Source: Parabacteroides sp. FAFU027 (lineage in GTDB: Bacteria > Bacteroidota > Bacteroidia > Bacteroidales > UBA7332). From it: DNA of 47,652 nucleotides. The stretch lies in assembly GCF_022808675.1 (NCBI RefSeq), contig NZ_JAKZKV010000018.1, positions 1 through 47,652 on the forward strand, in the 5' to 3' direction. Below, in pieces: positions 26,803 through 34,927 of this stretch (its first letter is position 1; each line of letters starts with the position of its first letter). The position numbers and the translations under genes were made by a program. The notes under the pieces were generated by a model. That model did no database searches and was not told the DNA's origin. It saw only the letters and a program-made list of their open reading frames with translations.

Positions 26803-27705
26803 ATGAAGAACACGTTGACCAAAGCTACACTTATCTTAGTTGCACTATTATGTGGACAAAACCTGATGTCACAGTCCCCGGAGAACCTGTTAAACTCGCT
26901 CGACAGTATCACACCTCCCGAAACGGCATATACTTACGCTACGTTTAAATCAACCCGGGTCATCAACGGACATTCGATTGAAAGGATGAAGGAAGGGCAG
27001 CTTGATTTTCGCGTTTCACACCGGTTCGGATTAATCAATCAGGGAGCGTATGAATTATTCGGGCTTGATCAGGGCACAACCTGCCTCAATCTCGAATACG
27101 GAATCAAAGACTGGTTAATGGTCGGTATCAGCCGGGCATCGGTGGAAAAGACCTTTTCAGGACTTACAAAATTCAGCCTGCTCCGCCAATCGTCCGGTGT
27201 CCGAAATATGCCGGTTTCAGTATCTTACCTTTTTGAGACCAGCGTCATAAGTGTCAAATGGAGTAACCCTGACCGGAATAACCTTTTCTCATCCCGGTTT
27301 TCCTATTTGCACCAATTACTGATAGCCCGTAAATGGAACGAAAGGTTTTCCTTACAGGTTTCACCTACAGTGCTGCACCGCAATCTTGTTGCCAAAGAAG
27401 CCAATCACAATGATGTATGGGCATTAGGACTGGCAGGCCGTTACAAGATTACACGCCGAACGTCACTCAACGCCGAATATTACCCGCGACTGAATCCGGA
27501 ACCGAATACCACGAACTGCCTTTCCATCGGCTTTGATATAGAAACGGGCGGCCATGTATTCCAGTTACTTGTATCCAATTCCACGGGTATGATTGAGAAA
27601 ACGTTTATCGGGGAAACTACCGGAAAATGGAGTAAGGGAGACTTGCATCTGGGATTCAATATTTCGAGGGTATTTGCCCTGAAAGGAAAGAAAAATCAAA
27701 AGTAA
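26803..27705 (+). CDS. DUF5777 family outer-membrane beta-barrel protein
   Basis: A 300-residue protein with a signal peptide (about 1-23) and alternating hydrophobic strands ending in an aromatic-rich C-terminal region, matching the DUF5777 barrel family of Bacteroidota. Conserved pieces are AYTYATFKSTRVINGHSIE, DFRVSHRFG and LEYGIKDWLMVGISR. Its function is unknown. The family is repeatedly found with YceI-like and cytochrome or copper proteins (recalled, not searched). In this operon it would be the outer-membrane component, perhaps a pore or scaffold for the redox proteins. Confidence 0.82.
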   Translation: MKNTLTKATLILVALLCGQNLMSQSPENLLNSLDSITPPETAYTYATFKSTRVINGHSIERMKEGQLDFRVSHRFGLINQGAYELFGLDQGTTCLNLEYGIKDWLMVGISRASVEKTFSGLTKFSLLRQSSGVRNMPVSVSYLFETSVISVKWSNPDRNNLFSSRFSYLHQLLIARKWNERFSLQVSPTVLHRNLVAKEANHNDVWALGLAGRYKITRRTSLNAEYYPRLNPEPNTTNCLSIGFDIETGGHVFQLLVSNSTGMIEKTFIGETTGKWSKGDLHLGFNISRVFALKGKKNQK

Positions 27706-27712
27706 AGACCTA

Positions 27713-28255
27713 ATGAAAACAATTGCTTTAATACTAATATCACTTCTTGCGCTCACCTCAATGACGATGGCACAGGACAAACTGATCACAAAAACCGGAC
27801 ATATCTGGTTTTACTCGCATGCCCCACTGGAAGATATTATCGCGCACACTCATCTGGCTGCGGCAATCATTGACCTGAGCAAAGGCAGCATTGCGGTAAG
27901 TATTCCCATGATGTCGTTTGAATTTAAGAAAGCCCTGATGCAGGAGCATTTCAATGAAAACTATGTGGAATCGGCCAAATACCCGAAAGCCCATTTTGCA
28001 GGTTCGGTGAAGAATCTTTCCGAGCTTAATTTCAAAAAGAACGGAATCTACAAAACCACCGTTACCGGAGATCTGACTATCCACAATGTCACCAGAAAGA
28101 TTGAAGCAGACGGAACAATTGAAGTGAAAGACGGCAAATACACGGTTATCTCCAAATTCAATGTCTCGCCCAAGGATTACGACATCAAAATCGAGAACCG
28201 CCTTTCCCGCAATATCGCATCAACGATTGAGGTAAATGTAGAACTGAACTTCTGA
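27713..28255 (+). CDS. YceI-like family protein
   Basis: A 180-residue periplasmic protein with a signal peptide (about 1-20) and a YceI lipocalin-like barrel. Recognisable parts are FYSHAPLEDIIAHTH at the start of the barrel, SVPM-like SIPMMSFEFKKALMQEHFNENYVESAKYPKA, and GDLTIHNVTRK. Solved members of the family bind long isoprenoids, including polyprenyl chains of quinones. The gene starts 8 bp after the barrel gene. A quinone-binding shuttle next to copper and heme carriers fits an extracytoplasmic redox pathway (an inference). Confidence 0.92.
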   Translation: MKTIALILISLLALTSMTMAQDKLITKTGHIWFYSHAPLEDIIAHTHLAAAIIDLSKGSIAVSIPMMSFEFKKALMQEHFNENYVESAKYPKAHFAGSVKNLSELNFKKNGIYKTTVTGDLTIHNVTRKIEADGTIEVKDGKYTVISKFNVSPKDYDIKIENRLSRNIASTIEVNVELNF

Positions 28256-28283
28256 AGTTTAATCAAGTAACGAAACATCTGCC

Positions 28284-28733
28284 ATGAATAAAAAGCTATA
28301 TAGAAACATCGGCATTATGGCCGGCATTTTATTCCTTGCTGCCATTGGAGTGGCTTTGTATATGTTCTATAAACCCCATCGGAATATTGCAGCGGCGCAA
28401 GCTGATTACACACTGACAGCGACAGAGCTTTATCATGATTTCAGAACCAATGAAGCCGCCGCTAATCAGAAATACTTAGCAGCGGATCAGGGAAAAGTCA
28501 TACAGGTATCAGGGATTATCAAAGAAATCAATCATGACCGGCAAGGCGGTGTGAGCCTAGTACTGAACGACCTGCCCATGCTAAGTGGCGGCATCAATTG
28601 CTCTATCCGGCTTATCGACAAAGAGAAGGCCGGCAAACTCAGGAAGGGAGTCCGTATCACGGTGAAAGGAGAATGTACCGGTTATATGGATATTACCGAT
28701 GAAGTTACGCTTATCAATTGTGTCTTGATGTAA
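28284..28733 (+). CDS. Membrane-anchored OB-fold protein (tRNA_anti-like)
   Basis: A 149-residue protein with one N-terminal transmembrane segment (about 8-30) and a periplasmic OB-fold domain of the tRNA_anti-like family. TATELYHDFRTNEAAANQKYL is followed by the GKVIQVSGIIKEI strand and VRITVKGECTGYM. Despite the family name, an extracytoplasmic domain should not bind tRNA; its role is unknown. It is the last gene of the redox cluster, 28 bp after the YceI gene. Confidence 0.85.
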   Translation: MNKKLYRNIGIMAGILFLAAIGVALYMFYKPHRNIAAAQADYTLTATELYHDFRTNEAAANQKYLAADQGKVIQVSGIIKEINHDRQGGVSLVLNDLPMLSGGINCSIRLIDKEKAGKLRKGVRITVKGECTGYMDITDEVTLINCVLM

Positions 28734-28837
28734 CATCACACTTAAAATAGAATTAGATACAAAGTGAGAGTGACTCTCCTCATTTTCACTCTTCACCTAA
28801 AAAACCGGCGAACCCCTCCTATAAATTCAAGTACCAT

Positions 28838-28898
28838 CCCGACAGTTGTCTACAACCTCATAGTATTTAAAGTAGATTGAAGACAAATGTCTTACCTT
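28838..28898. repeat. Inverted partner of palindrome array D
   Basis: GACAGTTGTCTACAACCTC at 28841 is identical to the reverse complement of 24932-24950. The match continues with four mismatches to 28875. It has lost most of its flanking units. The rest of 28734-29090 shows no gene. Confidence 0.7.
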
Positions 28899-29090
28899 CC
28901 GGGGAGCCTAGATCCTTATTGCCAATAGTCATGTATGATTTTCAATCTATCATGCTTTAATTCAACTAAAACCTCCGGCAATTTTTTTCACATTCCCGGG
29001 CATTTTTATTTATTGTAAGGAATCTGAGTGGTGATTGTTGAAAAAGATGAACTGGGAATGAGAAGTTTTGTAGACTCGGAATAAATCTAT

Positions 29091-29098
29091 TACATTTG
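29091..29098 (+). promoter_or_regulatory. Promoter for the GtrA-like gene
   Basis: TACATTTG fits TAnnTTTG, with TTTG at 29067-29070 exactly 20 bp upstream. Confidence 0.7.
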
Positions 29099-29124
29099 AC
29101 TCAAATTTTTCAAAACTATTTCGC

Positions 29125-29616
29125 TTGAAGAAGATTAGAGATTTGATGATCATGCTGATTGACTGGTTTTACAAACCTTTCCAACGGTTGATTTCCATTC
29201 AGACATTTCGATACGGAGCCTGCGGAGGTGCAAACTCCGCTTTTGATATTCTGCTTTACTTCATTTTTTACCACTATTTGCTGGGAGAAAAGATTCTGCA
29301 TCTGGGCTTCATTGCGATAAGCGCACACATTGCATCGTTTTTGCTCGTCTTCCCGATAACCTTTACGACCGGATTCATTTTGGGGAAATTCATCACGTTT
29401 AGCGACTCCGAGCTTCGTGGGAGAACTCAGCTCCTACGATACGGAATTACAGTCGGCGGTTCTATTCTTCTGAATTACATCTTCCTGAAACTGTTTGTCG
29501 AATACTGCCACTTCTTCCCTACCGTTTCCAAAATGCTCACCACGGTTGTTGTGGTGACCTATAGCTATTTCATGCAAAAGTATTATTCATTCAAGGTAGC
29601 CGGAAATATTGCCTGA
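29125..29616 (+). CDS. GtrA-like family membrane protein
   Basis: A 163-residue integral membrane protein of the GtrA family. Four hydrophobic segments are visible (about 40-55, 63-88, 108-125, 135-152), with FRYGACGGANSAFDILLYF as the family's first-helix signature and FITFSDSE in the central loop. Members are thought to move polyprenyl-linked sugars across the inner membrane during surface polysaccharide modification. The frame begins at a TTG (29125), consistent with the promoter at 29091. ATG codons at 29146 and 29152 are alternatives that lose little. No glycosyltransferase is adjacent. Confidence 0.85.
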   Translation: MKKIRDLMIMLIDWFYKPFQRLISIQTFRYGACGGANSAFDILLYFIFYHYLLGEKILHLGFIAISAHIASFLLVFPITFTTGFILGKFITFSDSELRGRTQLLRYGITVGGSILLNYIFLKLFVEYCHFFPTVSKMLTTVVVVTYSYFMQKYYSFKVAGNIA

Positions 29617-29665
29617 GATTTTAATTCTGAAAATATTCAAAGGGCGTGTCCCAAAAGTATTAATT

Positions 29666-29770
29666 GAACGCGAAGTCGCAAAACGTCAGGAAAGAGATAT
29701 TTGAATATAAACACCTGGCGTCTTTGCGATTTTGCGTATAGTTTATCTTCCTTGACTTTTCGCTCATCCC
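29666..29770. repeat. Long hairpin repeat, copy 1
   Basis: A 105-bp element containing a 22/23-bp imperfect inverted repeat (arms from CGCGAAGTCGCAAAACG and CGTCTTTGCGATTTTGCG). It is repeated in direct orientation at 30168-30272. A fragment of the same type (AATTGAACGCAAAGG) also lies after typA near 47242. Confidence 0.75.
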
Positions 29771-29784
29771 TCTCAATTGTACAA

Positions 29785-30013
29785 CAACGCTGAAAAAACC
29801 AGCCTTATCGCTTATAAAATCAGCGTTATCGCTTAATAAATGAGCGAATAGGCTGAATAAATAAACCTAATCGCTCATAAAACAAGCGCTAACGCTTAAA
29901 AAAACAACTATTACGCTGATATATTAATCGTTAACGCTGATTATATCAGCGCTTACGCTTAAATAACCAGCGATAACGCTGATAAAAACAGCGACAACTA
30001 TTTCTTAACGTTG
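29785..30013. repeat. Palindrome array B: CAGCGnTAACGCTGA units every 21-22 bp
   Basis: About eleven units, each a CAGCG(N)TAACGCTGA-like palindrome plus a 6-8 bp A/T spacer. Good copies are near 29821 (CAGCGTTATCGCTTA), 29884, 29947, 29969 and 29988; others are diverged. The array lies between two direct copies of a 105-bp hairpin repeat. No gene is supported in 29617-30374. Confidence 0.85.
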
Positions 30014-30167
30014 AAATTTCGTGTAATGATACCTTTCCTGTTAAGAAAAAAATGAGTTGATCATCTTCTCAAAGCAAAGGATGAGGACAAAGCCTACAGA
30101 TGGATATTCTCACATTGACTCTCTGCACAATGTTTCTCTTGTCCTCAGCGAAACAAAAGCCCAAAGC

Positions 30168-30272
30168 GAACGCGAAGGCGGAAAAACAGAAAGAAAGATA
30201 TGATTGAATATAACACCTCGCGCCTCAGTGATTTTACGTATAGTCTTTCTTTCTTGACTTTTCGGACATCCC
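30168..30272. repeat. Long hairpin repeat, copy 2
   Basis: The direct repeat of 29666-29770. It shares the order GAACGCGAAG, AAGAGATATTTGAATATAA-like, ACACCT, ATTTTACGTATAG and TTCTTGACTTTTCG. Its internal inverted repeat is more decayed than in copy 1. Confidence 0.75.
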
Positions 30273-30342
30273 CTGGCTGCTTTCCGGTTATGCCGGGTTC
30301 CTAAAAATAATGAACCCCAACTGCAAATGCTTTGTTTCTAAG

Positions 30343-30350
30343 TATCTTTG
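30343..30350 (+). promoter_or_regulatory. -7 promoter element TATCTTTG for lipA
   Basis: An exact TAnnTTTG match 24 bp upstream of the lipA start codon. Confidence 0.6.
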
Positions 30351-30374
30351 CGAACTCATAAAGAATCAATCTGA

Positions 30375-31235
30375 ATGGAACGAGTCAGAAAACCTGAATG
30401 GCTGAAGGTTAAACTGGGCGATAACGAACGGTTTACACAAACTAAACATCTGATCGAAGGTCAGGGATTACATACCATTTGTACCAGCGGAAGATGTCCT
30501 AACCTGGGGGAATGCTGGGGACAGGGAACTGCAACGTTGATGATTGCCGGAGAAATCTGTACCCGTTCCTGCAAGTTTTGCAATACCGCGACCGGAAAGC
30601 CATTGCCATTAGATGCTACTGAACCTCAACGGGTGGCCATGACTGTTAATCAGTTGAAGCTGAAATATGCCGTAATCACATCAGTGGATCGGGATGATCT
30701 GCCTGATATGGGGGCAAATCACTGGGCGGAGACATTACTGCAAATCAGAAAGCGAAATCCGGAAACCTCTATTGAAGTCCTGATTCCCGATTTTCAGGGA
30801 GAAGCAAAGCTGATTGATATTGTGCTGGCAGCACATCCCGATGTGGTGGGGCATAATGTGGAGACTGTACGTCGATTAACACCCGAAGTGCGTAGTGCGG
30901 CAAAGTATGAAACCTCTCTGGCTGTATTGAAATACATTTCAGAAAAAGGGTTTTCTGCCAAAACGGGCTTGATGCTGGGATTGGGTGAAACGGAAGAAGA
31001 GCTCATAGAGGCTCTGTCAGAAATCTACGCCACAGGTTGTCGCCGCATAACGTTGGGACAATACCTGCAACCCACCCGCAAACATTTGCCTGTATCGGCA
31101 TATATTCATCCGGATAAATTTGCGGAGTATAAACAAATCGCGCTGGATATGGGTTTTACGCATGTTGTAAGCGGACCGTTAGTGAGGTCTTCGTATATGG
31201 CTCATAAAAAAGGGAATGAGGGAATGAGGGAATGA
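30375..31235 (+). CDS. lipA: Lipoyl synthase
   Basis: A 286-residue radical-SAM enzyme that inserts two sulfurs into protein-bound octanoyl groups to form lipoate. Both iron-sulfur sites are complete: the auxiliary cluster C36-X4-C41-X5-C47 and the radical-SAM cluster C62-X3-C66-X2-C69 (CTRSCKFC). TSVDRDDLPDMGA, GHNVETV and the C-terminal RSSY (serine ligand) follow. The last residues after YMAHK are encoded by a GGGAATGA tandem repeat, so the extreme C-terminus is not conserved. Targets would include GcvH encoded in this window. miaB follows 55 bp downstream. Confidence 0.97.
   Translation: MERVRKPEWLKVKLGDNERFTQTKHLIEGQGLHTICTSGRCPNLGECWGQGTATLMIAGEICTRSCKFCNTATGKPLPLDATEPQRVAMTVNQLKLKYAVITSVDRDDLPDMGANHWAETLLQIRKRNPETSIEVLIPDFQGEAKLIDIVLAAHPDVVGHNVETVRRLTPEVRSAAKYETSLAVLKYISEKGFSAKTGLMLGLGETEEELIEALSEIYATGCRRITLGQYLQPTRKHLPVSAYIHPDKFAEYKQIALDMGFTHVVSGPLVRSSYMAHKKGNEGMRE
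31212..31235 (+). repeat. 8-bp tandem repeat at the lipA 3' end
   Basis: Three GGGAATGA units end exactly at the lipA stop codon, followed by a partial GGGTGAGA. The unit length is not a multiple of three, so gain or loss of a unit would change the protein tail. Confidence 0.85.
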
Positions 31236-31290
31236 GGGTGAGAATCTTCATGAGCTCTTCATATAAATATCAACTATTAAAACCAAACAA

Positions 31291-32661
31291 ATGGATCAAA
31301 CAAAAGCAGGAACGGACTTTAAATCCGCGACTGAAAACGGATCAAAAAAACTGTTTATCGAAACTTATGGCTGCCAAATGAACGTAGCCGACAGTGAAGT
31401 AGTAGCCTCAATCATGGAGATGGATGGCTACACGGTAACCGAATCGCTTGACGACGCCGATGCGGTATTTGTCAACACGTGCTCTATTCGTGACAATGCC
31501 GAACAGAAGGTGGTGCAACGTCTGCATTACTTCAATTCCCTTCGCAAGAAAAAAAGGAATCTTGTCGTGGGAGTATTGGGCTGTATGGCTGAGCGTGTAA
31601 AGGACGAGCTGATCAGCGAACACAACGTGAATCTGGTCGTTGGACCCGATGCTTACCTTGACCTGCCTAACCTGGTGGGAGCTGTGGAAAAAGGAGAAAA
31701 GGTGATTAACGTGAAGCTTTCGACTGACGAGACGTATCGTGAAATCATTCCGTCCCGTATCGGAGGCAACCGCATCTCAGGCTTTATCTCGATTATGCGC
31801 GGTTGTAACAACTTCTGCTCCTACTGCATAGTACCTTACACCCGCGGACGTGAGCGTAGCCGTGACCCGGAAAGTATTCTCAATGAACTGAAAGACCTTC
31901 AGGCGAAGAACTTCAAAGAGGTAACCTTGCTGGGACAGAATGTAAACTCATACCGTTATGAGAAAGAAGACAGCATAGTGGACTTTACCGCATTGCTCAA
32001 GCTGGTAGCTGAAGCTGCTCCGGATATACGCATCCGCTTCTCGACTTCGCATCCGAAGGATATGAATGACGAGACCTTGCAGGCTATTGCTGATTATCCC
32101 AACCTGTGCAAACACATTCACCTGCCTGTTCAGTCGGGAAGCAGCCGCATCCTGAAACTGATGAACCGCCGTTACGACCGCGAATGGTATCTGGAGCGTA
32201 TTGCTGCCATGAAGCGTATTATTCCGGGAGTGGGCATTACAACCGACGTATTCAGTGGGTTCCACTCTGAAACGGAAGAAGATCATCAGGAAACGCTTTC
32301 TCTGATGCGTGAAGTCGGTTTCGACACGGCATTTATGTTTAAATATTCGGAACGTCCCGGTACTTACGCTGCCAAACATCTGGAAGACAATGTTTCGGAA
32401 GAAGTGAAGGTGAAACGTTTGCAGGAGATTATCGAATTGCAGAATCAACTTTCTAATGAAAGTAATAAACGAGATATCGGCCAGACGTTTGAAGTATTGG
32501 TCGAAGGTTTCTCCAAACGTTCACGTGAACAGCTATTTGGTCGCACTTCTCAAAATAAGGTGGTGGTTTTCAATAAAAACGGACGTCACATCGGCGAAAC
32601 CGTAAAGGTGAAAATCCTGGAAGCCAGCTCCGCTACCCTGATTGGTGAATTGATTGACTAA
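31291..32661 (+). CDS. miaB: tRNA-2-methylthio-N6-dimethylallyladenosine synthase
   Basis: A 456-residue methylthiotransferase that adds a methylthio group to i6A37 of tRNAs reading UNN codons. The N-terminal UPF0004 domain holds Cys28, Cys64 and Cys98 for the auxiliary cluster (YGCQMN, NTCSIRDNAEQ, LGCMAE). The radical-SAM cluster is Cys172, Cys176 and Cys179 (GCNNFCSYCIVPYTRGRERSR). A TRAM domain closes the protein from about residue 392. The NTCSIRDNA motif and length favour MiaB over the RimO or MtaB branches. It is co-directional with lipA and ends at a strong terminator. Confidence 0.95.
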   Translation: MDQTKAGTDFKSATENGSKKLFIETYGCQMNVADSEVVASIMEMDGYTVTESLDDADAVFVNTCSIRDNAEQKVVQRLHYFNSLRKKKRNLVVGVLGCMAERVKDELISEHNVNLVVGPDAYLDLPNLVGAVEKGEKVINVKLSTDETYREIIPSRIGGNRISGFISIMRGCNNFCSYCIVPYTRGRERSRDPESILNELKDLQAKNFKEVTLLGQNVNSYRYEKEDSIVDFTALLKLVAEAAPDIRIRFSTSHPKDMNDETLQAIADYPNLCKHIHLPVQSGSSRILKLMNRRYDREWYLERIAAMKRIIPGVGITTDVFSGFHSETEEDHQETLSLMREVGFDTAFMFKYSERPGTYAAKHLEDNVSEEVKVKRLQEIIELQNQLSNESNKRDIGQTFEVLVEGFSKRSREQLFGRTSQNKVVVFNKNGRHIGETVKVKILEASSATLIGELID

Positions 32662-32681
32662 TCTACATTTTAATAAAAACA

Positions 32682-32719
32682 AAACCCTCCGAAACGCAGA
32701 TGTTGTTTCGGAGGGTTTT
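32682..32719. terminator. Bidirectional terminator between miaB and the Ig-like gene
   Basis: AAACCCTCCGAAAC pairs perfectly with GTTTCGGAGGGTTT around a nine-base loop, with a T run on each strand. It serves the convergent genes on both sides. Confidence 0.92.
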
Positions 32720-32739
32720 CTGTATAGTGCAGTAGTGAG

Positions 32740-34527
32740 TTATTTGCTGAACTGTATTTTCTTAAATTCAGAAGAGCCGTCAGAATAGATTACCTTCTCA
32801 ATCAAAACACCTTGTGGTTCACAGGTTACTCTTCTTCCGAAAATATCATAGTACTCTTTTGACAAAACAGATTTGGCTGTAGCAGACTGAACATTTGTAG
32901 GAACATTAACACCCGACACAACATACTTAGCAGCATTTACCGCCAATGTAATTGCATCGTTTGTCAGACTGCCCCAGGCCGCCTCGCTTAATCCCAGTAC
33001 CATGTGTTTGTATTGGTTTGTAGCAGTCATTCCGCTCATTGTTGTACCAACAGGAACTTCCATATAACAATATGCAGGATCCGTTTCTCCTTTTACAGTA
33101 GCCAGTACTGTTGGGGATGCAGGAGATGGAGTACCCACCCAGGCTGTGACTTTTACAGCCATATTGCCGGTTGTGGCAGTTGTCAATATTACCTCATTAG
33201 AAGCATCGCCACTAAATGTGATCCCATTAAATAATGGGTGTGATTTCATTGCGTCCGGAACGACGATCGTCGTTTGGCTTGTATTAGCCGGAGTCATCCA
33301 GTTCCATCTTGAAGATTGATACTGGAAAGTCTTCATTTGGACAAATGGTTTTGCCAGGCACTTGGTTTTCAGTTCGGCAAGCCCTGCATCTCCTGAACTG
33401 GGAACTGCACTTTGCATAATCACATCGTAATATGAATAATCCACACCGGTTGCAGTGGATGAAATATAATTAAGATCAAAGTCCGTAGCCAAAGCCGTCA
33501 GGAAAGGTTGGTCAGTTGTGGATGGAACGCCGTTAGTCACAGTAGTCACGTAGGCCATTTTGATTTTTGTGGTGGTTTTAGCTGTAATGGAGCCTGTTAA
33601 AGCTGCTGTTGTATTTGTTCCATCAGTAGCTGTAACGCTATATTCATAAGTTCCGGCAGTAGAAGGTGCGCCAGAGACAGTGACCGTCTTTGCAGTGTTA
33701 TCTGTTGTCACGGTAATGCCATCTGGAGCGGTTGAACCACTTGCTGTACCTGTCCAGGTTATAGCTGCTGCATTGGCAGTGCCTCCCCATTTATATGTAA
33801 TTGTAGAAATGGGCTGGTTGGGATAAACAGTTTGTGCATTGGCCCCCGAAAAAAGCTGAAGGCTTGGTGTGGTTGCCGGTGCGGTAGATTCAATGAGAAT
33901 ATTATAGAAATAAAGGTTGGTATTCGCACTTGATATTGCTGATGAAGAAACAAACTTAACTTTCAACAATCCGTTTCCGGTGTAATTATAAGTATTCTTC
34001 TTGATTAATTTATTTGCAACGATTGTGGTAGTCGTTTGAAAAGCCGGAGTTCCACCATTTTCAATAAAATAGACATCAAATTTCTGTTGCGAAGAAGTAC
34101 TTCCCGATGCATTCCATACGGATATTTTGCATGGGCCCTGCACTTCTGGTGTAATTATATATCCACCGCCGGGAGTAGTTGTTGTGCCGACAGCCAGAAA
34201 ACTAAAAGCACCAGCAGTAGCCCCATCATCATCTGCAGTTTCTGACACATACGAAGTTGCACCACTGCCATACTGGCTCGCACTTTGGCCGATATTCATA
34301 TTAATGCGTTGTTTGCTGGGACCGTTACCAAATACAATGTTGTTGACTGTTTTTTCCTGACTGGCTGAAGAAGAGGTCGTGTAAATATCCCCCGAGGTAA
34401 ATGCTCCCGGAAGTGTTTTAAAATCTACATAAAACAAAGCATCTGAAGACTGAGCATTTGCTGTGCCAAGGCAACAAAAACAGACTAAAAGTGCGGTAAT
34501 AGCTCTTAAAAAGAAGTTTTTTTTCAT
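32740..34527 (-). CDS. Secreted Ig-like surface protein, unknown function
   Basis: A 595-residue exported protein not matched to a named family. A signal peptide ends near ALLVCFCCLGTANAQ. An N-terminal beta-rich region follows (about 30-215). Next comes an Ig/cadherin-like domain of a kind common in Bacteroidota surface proteins (TYKWGGTANAAAITWTG to YEYSVTATDG, about 235-320). A central globular domain (about 320-530) has no recognised motif. The C-terminal 40 residues (YYDIFGRRV, then a basic FKKIQFSK end) look like a type A sorting domain of the type IX system. The frame extends to 34539, but MKKNFF is the better signal start. Confidence 0.75.
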   Translation of the reverse strand: MKKNFFLRAITALLVCFCCLGTANAQSSDALFYVDFKTLPGAFTSGDIYTTSSSASQEKTVNNIVFGNGPSKQRINMNIGQSASQYGSGATSYVSETADDDGATAGAFSFLAVGTTTTPGGGYIITPEVQGPCKISVWNASGSTSSQQKFDVYFIENGGTPAFQTTTTIVANKLIKKNTYNYTGNGLLKVKFVSSSAISSANTNLYFYNILIESTAPATTPSLQLFSGANAQTVYPNQPISTITYKWGGTANAAAITWTGTASGSTAPDGITVTTDNTAKTVTVSGAPSTAGTYEYSVTATDGTNTTAALTGSITAKTTTKIKMAYVTTVTNGVPSTTDQPFLTALATDFDLNYISSTATGVDYSYYDVIMQSAVPSSGDAGLAELKTKCLAKPFVQMKTFQYQSSRWNWMTPANTSQTTIVVPDAMKSHPLFNGITFSGDASNEVILTTATTGNMAVKVTAWVGTPSPASPTVLATVKGETDPAYCYMEVPVGTTMSGMTATNQYKHMVLGLSEAAWGSLTNDAITLAVNAAKYVVSGVNVPTNVQSATAKSVLSKEYYDIFGRRVTCEPQGVLIEKVIYSDGSSEFKKIQFSK

Positions 34528-34862
34528 GGTACAAATCATTAAATGGTTAGTTATTAATTGAGAAATAATTCAAGTCAAAGCAATTTCTATTTTCTCATTG
34601 AATTGTAATAGGTATGACTCTCACTAAGGAGTTTATTTAAGACTTAAGGTTGTTGACTGCAAAAAAACACTGTTCGCACAAACAGCACAGAACAGAATAC
34701 ATACTACACTGATAATAAATACAAAATTAGATTTTAGGCAAAATGCAACACTTTGTATTATGACACTATTAGTCGCATTTTTGATGTTAATAAATCAATA
34801 CAAACAGTTCAAAGCTGTATTCCTCTGCTAGTGCTCAGTTATCTAACCGGACAAAAACAAAG
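34528..34862. other. Intergenic region, weak promoter only
   Basis: AT-rich sequence without a supported gene. A leftward TAATTTTG at 34722-34729 fits TAnnTTTG but would give a leader of nearly 190 bp to the Ig-like gene. Confidence 0.4.
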
Positions 34863-34900
34863 CAGCCACCTGAATCCTCTGAGAGATTCAAATGGCTGCC
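34863..34900 (-). terminator. Terminator of the GIN-domain lipoprotein gene
   Basis: GCAGCCA...CTGAATC pairs with GATTCA...TGGCTGC, one mismatch, followed leftward by TTTGTTTTTG. Confidence 0.85.
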
Positions 34901-34927
34901 TTAGTTTTTCTGGATATGAAATACCCT

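Noticed and set aside
29641-30374. A decayed insertion sequence around array B
   Set aside because: The flanking 105-bp repeats are direct, hairpin-like and without any transposase remnant in six frames.
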